NCBI GenBank assembly: GCA_963727635.1 | Contig: CAVSHP010000025.1 | Location: 88,308 to 152,307 of the forward strand | Reading direction: 5' to 3' | DNA: 64,000 nt | DNA from: SZUA-36 sp963727635 | Lineage (GTDB): Bacteria; Pseudomonadota; Gammaproteobacteria; Xanthomonadales; SZUA-36 | Part shown: one piece after another, positions 17,184 through 25,797 of the stretch | Layout of the letters: each line of letters starts with the position of its first letter | How positions within the stretch are numbered: the stretch's first letter is position 1 | Position numbers and translations under genes: made by a program | Notes under the pieces: generated by a model | Told to the model about the DNA's origin: nothing | Seen by the model: only the letters and a program-made list of their open reading frames with translations | Databases searched by the model: none

Positions 17184-18212
17184 TCAGAGCGTGACGATGA
17201 TCTTGCCGAATACCTGGCGCTTTTCGAGCCGTTCCAGTCCTTTGCCGATCTGCTCCAGCGGAATCTCCAGGTCGATGACCGGTTTGACAATGCCGGCCGA
17301 GAGTTTCTGTAGCGCGTTTTCGATGTTGCGCAGGTTGCAGCCGAAACTGCCGATCAGGCGCAATTGCCGCTGAAACAGCTGGAATAGATTGATCTCGGCC
17401 TTGATGCCGGTGGTCGAACCGCAGGTGACCAGGCGTCCGCCGATTTTCATCGAGAACATGCTGCCTTCCCAGGTGTCCACGCCGACGTGTTCAAAGACCA
17501 CGTCAACGCCCTGTTTTTTCGTCAACTTGCGCAGACGTCCCTCAAAACGGTCGGTCTTGTAGTTGATGGCGAAGTCCGCACCCAGATCGAGTGCCTGTTG
17601 CGCCTTTTCATCGTTGCCGACGGTGGTGTAGACCGTGCAGCCAATGGCCTTGGCGAGCTGGATCGCGGCCGTGCCGATGCCGCTGCCGCCAGCGTGTACC
17701 AGGATGCTTTCACCCGGTTGCAGTTTGGCGTTGTCGAACAGCATGTGTTCAACGGTGCCAAAGGTGATCGGTGTGCAGGCCGCCGCGACCGGATCGAGAC
17801 CCTCTGGCGCCGGCACGAAACAGACGTGCAGGGAAATTCATCATCTCCTGGGCAAAACCGTCGATATGAAAGCCAAATACACCGTTGACGTTTTCGCAGA
17901 AATTATCACGGCCTTCCAGGCAGGGTTTGCAGCGTGCCACAGGTATTGGCGCCATATAGCGCCCCGAGTCTGGCCGACTTTCAGACCCTTGACATTTTTT
18001 CCCACCGCGATGATTTCACCGGATGCCTCGGCACCGACGGTGATCGGCAATTCGCGCTTGGCAAAGGCCATGCCGCGCCAGCCCCAGACATCGATGTGGT
18101 TCAGCGCAACGGCGCATATCCGCACCTGGATTTCATCATCGCCCGGTGGTGGCGGGGCATCGACTTCGGTGATCCTCAGATCGCGTTCGCCAAAGTTTCT
18201 AAGTGCTCGCAT
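17184..18212 (-). CDS. Zinc-type alcohol dehydrogenase / quinone reductase (two frameshifts)
   Basis: MDR-superfamily oxidoreductase of about 340 residues. First frame: MRALRNFGERDLRITEVDAP then VALNHIDVWGWRGM and LPITVGAEASGEIIAVGKNV. Second frame: RCKPCLEGRDNFCENVNGVF with GFHIDGFAQE (structural Zn Cys motif). Third frame: GFVEHMLF-like segment, then ILVHAGGSGIGTAAIQLAKA (NAD(P) site), VFEHVGVDTWEGSM and VFGKIIVTL. Breaks lie near 17940 and 17825. The motifs are all intact, so error or very recent damage is likely. In the rhizobial acpXL-lpxXL locus the corresponding gene is a zinc-binding dehydrogenase whose role in VLCFA hydroxylation or elongation is unproven. Confidence 0.78.
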
Positions 18213-18242
18213 CGGTGTAGTCCGCCGTGTCGTGCATATGGG

Positions 18243-19020
18243 TTAATTCAGCGTTGTATCGAGCAGGCCGGCGGTAAGGCCGCCATCGATCGGAATGGAT
18301 GCTCCCGGTGATGTAACCCGCAAGTGGTGAAAACAGGAAACTGGCCAGCGCGCCGACTTCTTCGGGTTGCGCAAAACGCCGCAGCGGGATCTGCTTTCCA
18401 GCTTCTCCCGATAATCGGCATAGGGCGCCATCAATTCGGTATCAACATAACCCGGTGCAATGTAGTTCGCCGTGACACCTTTGCGCGCCATTTCGACTGC
18501 CAGCGTTCTCATATAACTGAGCATCGCGCCCTTTGCTGGCGGCATAAATGGCATTGCCGGAAACGCCAATTTGCGAGGTGACCGAGCCGATCGTGACGAT
18601 ACGGCCGGCTTTGGCGCGCATCAGCGGTCTTGCGGCGGCGCCGGCCAGGCGGGTCATTGCCCAGAAATTGAGTTGGAAAAGCGCCTCGGCCTTGTCCTGG
18701 TCGGCCAGCGCTGCCAGCGTGTCGTAAGAACCGCCGGCGTTGTAGACCAGTCCGTACAGTGATTCGGTTTCGCTGATCTGCCGGGCAAATTGTTCCACCT
18801 GCTCGCGGTCGGAAATGTCAACCTGCAAGGCGCTGATCGATTGCTCGGGATAGCGTGGCCTGCAGTTCGTTGCTCAGCTTCGCCGGCCTCGGTCGGCCGA
18901 ACCCCGGTAGGAAAACACGATATCGTAGCCATCCGCCGCCAGGGCGCGGACGATACCCAGGCCGATGCCCTTGGCTCCGCCTGCAACAAATACCGTTTTT
19001 CCGCTGGCTGGATTTGTCAT
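18243..19020 (-). CDS. FabG-like 3-oxoacyl-ACP reductase, SDR (several frameshifts)
   Basis: SDR of about 255 residues. Frames in order: ATG at 19020 with GGAG upstream, GKTVFVAGGAKGIGLGIVRAL; then SALQVDISDREQVEQFAR-like segment, LYGLVYNAGGSYDTLAALAD (NAG motif), GRIVTIGSVTSQIGVSGNAI with YAASKG (YxxxK); then AMLSYMRTLAVEMARKGVTA, NYIAPGYVDTELMAPYADYR; and finally GASIPIDGGLTAGLLD. At least three single-base breaks (near 18890, 18530 and 18400). It lies between the FabF-like gene and the dehydrogenase and most simply supplies the ketoreductase step of the dedicated elongation system. Confidence 0.75.
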
Positions 19021-19030
19021 CGGCAGGCTC

Positions 19031-20323
19031 CTAGGCTGGCTCAGCCGAGAAGATCAGGCAGACGTTCTGGCCGCCAAAACCGAAGGAATTGGACATCACC
19101 GAGTTGACCGTTTTGACTCCGTTTCACATTGGGTACGACATCCATCAGGATGTTCGGGTCCTGCTCGTTGCAATTGATGGTCGGTGGAATGACGCCCGAC
19201 TGGATCGTCAACAGCGAAATGGCCGCCTCGATGGTGCCCGCCGCGCTCAGGGTATGGCCGATCATCGACTTGTTGGAACTGATCGGGGTGTTTGCCAGTT
19301 CGCTGCCGAGCGCTGCATAAAGCGCAAGATATTCCATCTTGTCATTTTCCGGCGTGCTGGTGCCATGCGCGTTGATGTAGTCGATTTCTGCCGGTGTCAT
19401 ACCGGCATCGGCCAATGACCGGTTGATCGTATCGATGATGGCCGAACCGTCCGGCGTGGAACGGGTGCGGTGGAAGGTATCGGCCCGTTCACCGGTGCCG
19501 CGAACGACGCCCGAGAATTTTCGCGCCGCGTGCTTTTGCGCCCTCGTAGGACTCCAGCACCAGCGTGGCCGAACCTTCGGCCATGACGAACCCGTCGCGG
19601 GTTTTTGAAAACGGCTTGGATGCACCCTGCGGGTCATCGTTCTGGGTTGAAAGCGCTGACAGCAGGTTGAAACGGACGACCATTTCCTCACAGATTTCGC
19701 CGTCGGTTCCAACGCACAGGGCCGCATCGGTAGTCACCGCGGCGAATGGCCTCGACACCCAGTTGCACGGATGTTGCACCGGAGGCACAGGCCGTGGTCA
19801 GTGAAATCGGCTGGCCGCGGGTGCCGAATTCTTCCGCCAGGTGCTCGGCGATACTGGCGAACTGGAAAAGCGAATAATAACGTTCAAAATCACCGGCCCT
19901 GACGTTTTTGATCAGGCGGTCATAGCCGGTGCTGTCCGCGCCTGCTTTGCCGCCATAAACACCATGCGCTGGTCCCAGTTGGTTTCCGCCGGCGAAATGG
20001 CCACGAAACAACGGGCCGGGAAAAGATCCGCGTGAGCCGATATCTCGCCTGTGCAATGGCCTCGGCGGCCGATTTTTTGGCCAGGCGATACGAATGCACA
20101 GGGGCGCAATAAGGATCATTTCCCTCCCAGTCGATGGCCCGGCAATCTGGGTTCGCAGTCCTTCGGTGGGAAAGCGGTCTGATTTTGCTCACACCGGAAC
20201 ACCGGCTGTCAGGTTGCGCCAGTTGTCCTCTTTTCCTTCACCCAGCGAGGTGACGATACCGATACCGGTGACGACGACAACCGGGCGGCCCAGGTGGTCT
20301 TTTGTAGAATGACTCATGTTCAT
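19031..20323 (-). CDS. Beta-ketoacyl-ACP synthase II-like, catalytic subunit (multiple frameshifts)
   Basis: FabF-type condensing enzyme of about 420 residues. The complete Cys-His-His plus Lys site is visible across frames: ISLTTACASGATSVQLGVEA (nucleophile Cys), DYINAHGTSTPENDK (His), SNKSMIGHTLSAAGTIEAAI (Lys, His) and the glycine-rich end SNSFGFGGQNVCLIF. N terminus: GRPVVVVTGIGIVTSLGEG. The ATG at 20323 overlaps the stop of the preceding ketosynthase gene (ATGA), with GGGGAG just upstream. I count about six frame changes in 1.3 kb, all with motifs preserved. Corresponds to fabF1 of the rhizobial VLCFA cluster. Confidence 0.8.
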
Positions 20324-21561
20324 GCATCTCCCCGCAATGGCACACCGGGCTTGTCGACCAGCGCCAGGCATTCGCCCCGCCAGTGACCCCAGGTGCTGAT
20401 CAGTATGTGTTCCGGTTTGCCGGAAAACTCCTTTTCAACACCGGTGGTGTCAAACGGAGTCAAAAAATGCGCCCCTGGATATTGCCAGCGAAGCCAGGAT
20501 CACGTTAAGCGGAAATTGCGCTTCGAGCGTGTTGCCAAACACGGTTGTAACACCCCGGATGGCCGGCATCGATACCATGCGCGGACAGGCCGTTCAGGAA
20601 ATCGTGTTCCTCTTTCAATTGGGGCTGCACGCCACAACAACCTGACAGCACGGGTAATGGCCCCGCCGGAACCCTGTCACTTATGCGCTTGAATAAACCC
20701 TCTGCCACCTCGCGGGCTGCGCCGGGCTGCCGGTTGCTGCGATCCGAAACCACCCTGCTGATCCATGCGTAAGGTTTAACGCCCCGCGCTTCGGCGTGTT
20801 GACGTGATTCAAGGACCAGGAATGCGCTGGCGCTGCCCATGATCATGCCGCCATTGCTGTCCTCGCGGGCCCAGACCGACTGGTGCTCGCCCTGCCAGAG
20901 CGTGTGGCCAAATTCCATCAGCATCGTCATATCCGCGCGTTCGGCGATGTAGGCGCCGCCGACGAGAAAGATTTCGCCCTGGCCGTGCTGGATTTGTGCG
21001 ACCGCCGTTTCGATGGCGGATACACCGGCCGATTCCTCACCCATGAAGGTGCGTGATGAATCGGTGACGCCGTGAACAATGGAGATATTGCCGGCCATCA
21101 GGTTGGAAAGTTGCGCCAGGAACAGGGTGGGCCGCAATTCGCTGTTCAGCGAAGCATTCAGTATCGGGCCCGGGTTTGTCGACGGCATCGATCTTTTCCA
21201 TGATCGTCTGTGTCGACTTCGAGGTCACGCTCACCGCCACCGGCGGCGACGATCATATTGGTCGCGGCAAGCAATTCGGCGTGGTGCGCGATACCGGCAT
21301 CATCCAGCGCCAGGCCGGCGGCATAGGTGCCGAGGTGCTGCCAGGTCCCATCTGGCGCTGGTCGCTGCGCTTCGGGATTTGCGTGTCGATGTCGAATTCG
21401 ACAATCGGATGAACCGGGTAGGGCGCCTGGCACTCCGTGTCGACCGATGGTACAGGTACCTTGCCCGAAGCCAGTTGCGCCCAGTGGCTGTCAGGACCTT
21501 CGCCCAATGAACTCACAAGTCCGATCCCAGTGACCCAGACTTCAGTTTTTTCAATACTCAT
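20320..21561 (-). CDS. FabF-like ketosynthase paralogue lacking the active-site Cys (multiple frameshifts)
   Basis: N terminus MSIEKTEVWVTGIGLVSSLG is typical of FabF. The body contains LSNLMAGNISIVHGVTDSSR then TFMGEESAGVSAIETAVAQI, where catalytic ketosynthases have TACASG. There is no Cys at that position. C-terminal frames give VFGNTLEAQFPLNVILASLA and HILISTWGHWRGECLALV, ending VPLRGDA with a stop overlapping the next ATG. At least four breaks (near 21350, 21190, 20600, 20450). The family is the FabF2 of acpXL loci. By analogy with KS-beta/chain-length factor of polyketide synthases, it may pair with the catalytic paralogue to set chain length; this is inference. Confidence 0.75.
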
Positions 21562-22029
21562 GATTGTCACTCGGTTGATGAATGGCTTATTTGGCTCAAA
21601 TCGGTCAAGCATGTTGTTTTTCAAGGTGGCATTTGGAAACGGCATGATCCGGAACATCAGTTGGCTGTCGCAGATTTTCTTGCCGTCACGCAGGATACGC
21701 GCCCTGGTGGCTGCAAATCCCGAACCGTCGTGCTCCAGTTCCGCCTCGACGCGGAGGATTTCCCCAGGTTCGACAAAGGTCCGCAACTTGGCGCTGGTGA
21801 CGTTGGCAAGGAACGGCATTTTTTCAAACTTCAGGCGCGACAGCAGCATGAAGCCGGATGCCTGTGCCATGGTTTCGATCAGAAGCACTCCTGGAACCAG
21901 TGGTGACCCGGGAAAATGTCCTTCGAAAACAGTGCTTTCCAGTGGCACGTCGGCGCGTGCCACGATTCTGCCGTTGTCCGGATCGAGATCCTCGACAACG
22001 TCGATCATCTGGAAATATTCAAGTAGCAT
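21562..22029 (-). CDS. fabZ: 3-hydroxyacyl-ACP dehydratase (FabZ-like)
   Basis: Hot-dog fold dehydratase of about 150 residues. Catalytic FEGHFPGSPLVPGVLLIETM plus AQASG holds the His and the Glu of FabZ. It would dehydrate (3R)-hydroxyacyl chains on the neighbouring carrier protein. It starts 14 bases after the acpXL stop. The C-terminal end is unresolved: the frame stays open into the following ketosynthase (...NRVTIMSIEKTEVW), giving an apparent FabZ-ketosynthase fusion. A one-base shift would give a stop at 21551-21553 overlapping the next ATG, as for other junctions in this operon. I prefer separate proteins. Confidence 0.82.
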
Positions 22030-22043
22030 AAAGGCGCTTTGTT

Positions 22044-22325
22044 TTAAGCGTCTTTGGCCGCGATGAGTTCGTCAATCCGTTCGCAGAGTTTGCTCAGGAT
22101 AAAATACTCATCGACTGACGCCTTGTTATCATTCAGTTCTTCGGTCCATTTTTCCAGGGGGATTTTAATACCGAAATTCTTGTCGATGGCGAAAGCAATA
22201 TCCAGAAAATCCAGGCTGTCGATGCCCAGATCGGTAAAAGCATTCTTTTCAGGGGTGATTTCTTCCAGAGGAATGTCGCTGGTTTCAGAGATTATCTCTG
22301 CTACAGCCTCAAATGTTGTCGCCAT
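22044..22325 (-). CDS. acpXL: AcpXL-like acyl carrier protein
   Basis: 93 residues, carrier protein with the phosphopantetheine site LGIDSLDFLDIAFAID (Ser of DSL). It is longer and less acidic than housekeeping ACP, and the segment IKIPLEKWTEELNDNKASVD with a C-terminal LCERIDELIAAK matches AcpXL, the carrier of 27-hydroxyoctacosanoate in rhizobia. The gene heads the minus-strand cluster. Identification as the special VLCFA carrier rests on this C-terminal pattern and the gene order; chain length in this organism is unknown. Confidence 0.88.
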   Translation of the reverse strand: MATTFEAVAEIISETSDIPLEEITPEKNAFTDLGIDSLDFLDIAFAIDKNFGIKIPLEKWTEELNDNKASVDEYFILSKLCERIDELIAAKDA

Positions 22326-22539
22326 TATTTGATACCTGTATTTAGTGTTAATTTATCGGGTGTCATCATAACGTGGCGCCATGTACCGTTTCAACGATAC
22401 AATCACGTCCAACGCAGATGGCGCTTGGATCGTCAGAATTCAAACTTCAAGTGTCGTATTGTATTGCGTATACGCGTTATCGGCCATACATTTACCAGCG
22501 TAATATCGGTCAAAAACCGGTTTTGCAGCGGAGACATCC

Positions 22540-22995
22540 ATGACAGCAATAGATATCGGGTCCGGATTGGCGGCTTTCTTTGAGCAGGATCACCGTGATT
22601 GCGACGCCCGCTGGGCGGATGTTGAAGAACTCCTGGATACCGATGACATCGAAGCGGCACGTCCTGCCTGGCAAAAGTTCATTGCCGGTTTAATCCGGCA
22701 CATCGCCATGGAGGAGGAGGTTCTGTTCCCGGCGTTTGAATCGGCCAGCGGTATGCCTGAAGGTGGTCCGACCGCCGTCATGCGTATGGAACATAAGCAG
22801 ATGAAGGGGCTTCTCGAGCAGGTTGCAGGCGCAATTGAGTCCGGTAACTCTGATCTGGCCCTCGAGGTCGGCGATACGCTACTGATGCTGACACAGCAGC
22901 ACAGCGCCAAGGAAGAGCAGATACTTTACCCAATGGCAGAGAACCTTCTGTCGGGTCAATGGGCCGAGATGGCCACCCGCCTCGATCAATACTGA
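22540..22995 (+). CDS. Hemerythrin-like HHE-domain protein
   Basis: 151 residues, four-helix bundle with a di-iron-type His/Glu pattern: FFEQDHRDCDARW (helix 1), LIRHIAMEEEVLFPAFE (helix 2, HxxxE), MRMEHKQMKGLLEQV (helix 3) and LTQQHSAKEEQILYPMAENL (helix 4, HxxxEE). Cytoplasmic. Such proteins bind O2 or NO or repair Fe-S clusters. It stands alone between the divergent acpXL operon and a long non-coding stretch. GGAG lies 7 bases before the ATG. Confidence 0.85.
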   Translation: MTAIDIGSGLAAFFEQDHRDCDARWADVEELLDTDDIEAARPAWQKFIAGLIRHIAMEEEVLFPAFESASGMPEGGPTAVMRMEHKQMKGLLEQVAGAIESGNSDLALEVGDTLLMLTQQHSAKEEQILYPMAENLLSGQWAEMATRLDQY

Positions 22996-23729
22996 GCTAA
23001 AGCGCGAATGCAAAAAAATAAATCCGGTATATACTTAGGTATGTATTGAGATCCATTGTTGCAATGGATTGCCCTGGTTGAACAGGCAACTGGCAGAGAG
23101 TTGATTACTGTTTGCCTGTGTTGGCAGTGACCAGGACGTATGTAAAAACAATCGAGATTTGAGCCCGGTCGTCTGGGGGTCTGAACGGCGGGGTTACCAG
23201 TAAGGTACCAATCAATTACCAAGGATGTTGTTCTCGAACCGGAGACTCATCCTTGTTTGCGTTGTGGGGATGGGATTTGGATGTAAACGGGGTAATCACA
23301 CGATGAACATGCAGACAAATTCCGGCTTTACCCGTGTCATCAACAGCAGAAGTGGGTTGGCCGGTGGACAGATTCAATTCAATATTTACTGTTTATCACG
23401 CTTTGTTCTTCGGTGCTAGGGCGCTGAAGACTGCGATGTGACGCTGACCGTGACGTCCCCTTCCCCCTAAAACGGTCACGGTGGGCGTCACATCGTTTTT
23501 TTTTGATCTCGGCAAAAACAGTGCGGGAAAATATCGGCAAAAAGCTGCAGGGCGGCCTGAACCGGGTTTCTGTTGCTGGAGCTTGTACCTGCATACCTCT
23601 CCGCCCTTCATGACAACATTCACAGCAGGCAATGCTCCGATGTTTTGCAGTGGATAAGCATTGGAGTTTCGCGCAAGTTATATTAATTATTTGTTTGATA
23701 TTGTCGCGACGACTGATACACAATCAAGC
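22996..23729. other. 734-base intergenic stretch
   Basis: No convincing gene. The short frames here (for example 23225-23419 on the plus strand) are unsupported by a ribosome-binding site or protein-like composition. It contains the strong hairpin at 23435-23504 and the promoter region of the serine hydrolase at its right end. Confidence 0.5.
23435..23504 (+). terminator. Strong hairpin plus T-tract (terminator-like)
   Basis: Arms 23435-23453 (GATGTGACGCTGACCGTGA) and 23476-23494 pair with only two central mismatches around a 22-base loop, followed by nine T at 23496-23504. The shape fits a rho-independent terminator for rightward transcription, but it lies about 440 bases beyond the hemerythrin gene and is long, so it could also be a mobile repeat. 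Confidence 0.55.
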
Positions 23730-25253
23730 ATGAAAAAATTACACAATACCAACACCAGCCGTTTTTTCCTTCTCACCTTCCTGCTCGCCATTGCGCCGCT
23801 TGCCGGTGCATTTGACGCCGCTGATGCCGAACACCTTTCGGCTTTTACCGAACGCGGCATGGACCTCTGGCATGTGCCCGGTATGTCGGTTGCCGTGGTC
23901 ACGAAAGATGAGGTGCTGTTTCAGAAAGGTTTCGGCCGCACGGCCGTGGACAACGGACAGGCCGTGGACGAGCATACCCTGTTCGCCATTGCCTCGACCA
24001 CCAAGGCGATGGTGGTCGCCGGCGTCCTGATGCTGGTCGACGAGGAAAAACTCTCGCTTGACGACCCGATCATCAAGTATATCCCCGAGTTGCATTTCGA
24101 AAATCCGCTGCTGACCAAACAGTTGATGGTGCGCGATTTGCTGGCGCACCGTACCGGCATGCCATCGACCGATTTCTGGGGGTTTTTTCAGAATATGCCG
24201 TTGGAAGAACAAATTATGCGCATGCAGGAAGTGCCGGAGGAGGCCCCGGTCCGGACCCGGCTGATCTATCAGAATACCATGTTCGAAATTGCCGGCTTGC
24301 TGATCGAACGGCTCAGCGGTCAGCACTGGTACGAATTTCTGAATGAGCGTCTGTGGCAGCCCATCGGCATGCAGGAGACCTACGCCTATCGCGCACAGAT
24401 CGATGCCGGGCATAGCCGCGCAACGCCTTATCTCTATTTTGAAAACAAGCTCATCGTGGCCGACTGGGATATTCCCGCAGGCTACGCCGATGCCGCCGGA
24501 TCGGTATGGTCCTCCATCCACGACATGGGCCTGTGGGCCCAGTTTTTGTTGCGTGACGGTGTCACCGCTTCTGGCGAAAGACTGGTGTCTGAAGCGGGTA
24601 TGAAGCAGATGTTTGAACCGCAGCAGCTTGCAGCTCCGGATGATTTCTACCCGACCGTCGAGCTGACCAATCCGCACTGGCGCACCTATGGGCTGGCCTG
24701 GTTTCAGCAGGATTTCCAGGGCAGGATGATCGATTTTCACACCGGCAGTCTTACCGGCCTGATCGCCATCATTGGTCTCGACCGCGCCAACGACAAGGCC
24801 GTGATTGTGCTCGGCAACCGCGACCACGCCGAGATGCGCCACGCTTTGCTGTGGGAGGTCATGGACGCCAGCAGCAATGAAAATAGACGCGACTGGAACC
24901 AGGAGATTTTTGACCTGTACGCAGCCCGCCAGGAAAAAGCCAGGGCAAGCTGGGAAGAAACCAAAGAGAAACGGCTCAAACATACAAAACCTGGTTTGCC
25001 GATCGAGGCTTACGCGGGCGTGTACCGTCATCCGGCCTGGGGTGACATACGCATCGAGGGTTCCGGTTCCAACATGAAGCTCAAGACCACGATGGTAGAT
25101 TTCGAGATGAGCCACTGGCACCTGGACACGTTCCTGGTGGAATACAAGGTATGGGAGTATTTTGAATTTGCCAGCTTCAACATCGACGCGGAGGGCAGCA
25201 TTGCATCGGTCAACGTTTTTGGCGCCACGTTTAAACGCGTAAAGGACGAGTGA
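23730..25253 (+). CDS. Serine hydrolase, class C beta-lactamase/esterase family with C-terminal DUF3471-like domain
   Basis: About 507 residues. Signal peptide (MKKLHNTNTSRFFLLTFLLA then IAPLAGAF) directs export. Penicillin-binding fold motifs: FAIASTTKAM (SxxK), LIYQNTMFEIAG (YxN) and DFHTGSLTG (HTG, third motif). The C-terminal region after about residue 390 (GLPIEAYAGVYRHPAWGDIR) is the beta-barrel-like DUF3471 domain of such esterases/D-amino-peptidases. Family members cleave esters, D-amino-acid amides or cyclic peptides rather than clinical beta-lactams. Start 23730 is chosen for the signal peptide. Its stop overlaps the next gene by 4 bases. Confidence 0.85.
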   Translation: MKKLHNTNTSRFFLLTFLLAIAPLAGAFDAADAEHLSAFTERGMDLWHVPGMSVAVVTKDEVLFQKGFGRTAVDNGQAVDEHTLFAIASTTKAMVVAGVLMLVDEEKLSLDDPIIKYIPELHFENPLLTKQLMVRDLLAHRTGMPSTDFWGFFQNMPLEEQIMRMQEVPEEAPVRTRLIYQNTMFEIAGLLIERLSGQHWYEFLNERLWQPIGMQETYAYRAQIDAGHSRATPYLYFENKLIVADWDIPAGYADAAGSVWSSIHDMGLWAQFLLRDGVTASGERLVSEAGMKQMFEPQQLAAPDDFYPTVELTNPHWRTYGLAWFQQDFQGRMIDFHTGSLTGLIAIIGLDRANDKAVIVLGNRDHAEMRHALLWEVMDASSNENRRDWNQEIFDLYAARQEKARASWEETKEKRLKHTKPGLPIEAYAGVYRHPAWGDIRIEGSGSNMKLKTTMVDFEMSHWHLDTFLVEYKVWEYFEFASFNIDAEGSIASVNVFGATFKRVKDE

Positions 25254-25792
25254 CTTTTCCGCTGATTTCAGCCGACTGGGATTTTGCGCTGTGGGCAGTA
25301 CTGCTCGGCGTTGCCTGTTTTGGTTTTTGGGCCGACTCGACCCGTATCGGCAGACGGGTTTCGGGTGTTGGCATCATGCTGGCGGTTGCCATACTGCTTG
25401 GCAATTTCGGCGTCATCCGGCACGCGGCGCCGGCTTATGATGTTGTCTGGAATTTCCTCGTGCCGGTTGCGGTACCCCTGCTGCTGCTCAATGCCAACCT
25501 GAGACGCATCATTCCCGAAACCGGCCCCATGCTGGGTGCGTTTTTCCTCGCCGCCAGCGGTACCCTGATCGGTGCTGTGCTGGGTTTGCTGGTTTTGCCG
25601 ATGGGCGCCAGCGGACCGGATCTCGCCGGTATCCTGAGCGCGACCTATATCGGTGGTTCGATGAATTTCGCGGCAGTCGCAGCAGCGCTCGAGTTCAATG
25701 AAGGCACGTTGTTAACCGCGGTTTTGGCGGCCGACAACGTGGTTGGCACATTGCATATCCTGGTCGTCGGGCTGGTGCGTCTGCTCGCCTGA
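25250..25792 (+). CDS. DUF819-family membrane protein, N-terminal half only
   Basis: 180 residues, about five or six hydrophobic segments: LWAVLLGVACFGFWADSTRI, GVGIMLAVAILLGNFGVI and VWNFLVPVAVPLLLLNANLR. These are followed by GPMLGAFFLAASGTLIGAVL and the family signature ATYIGGSMNFAAVAAALEF with VLAADNVVGTLHI. DUF819 (YjcL-like) proteins are normally near 380-400 residues with a second homologous half; here the frame stops shortly after the first half, six bases before the end of metZ. So it is truncated, or a half-size member. Begins with GTG overlapping the stop of the serine hydrolase, implying coupling. Transport substrate unknown. Confidence 0.7.
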   Translation: MTFPLISADWDFALWAVLLGVACFGFWADSTRIGRRVSGVGIMLAVAILLGNFGVIRHAAPAYDVVWNFLVPVAVPLLLLNANLRRIIPETGPMLGAFFLAASGTLIGAVLGLLVLPMGASGPDLAGILSATYIGGSMNFAAVAAALEFNEGTLLTAVLAADNVVGTLHILVVGLVRLLA

Positions 25793-25797
25793 GCATC

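Noticed and set aside
21253..22029. FabZ-ketosynthase fusion protein
   Set aside because: Frame is open across the junction, but the ketosynthase has its own proper N terminus and a one-base shift gives FabZ a stop overlapping that ATG; the region is full of indels.
23739..25121. 460-codon minus-strand open frame
   Set aside because: Mirror of the serine hydrolase in a GC-rich region; the hydrolase has a signal peptide and all three catalytic motifs.
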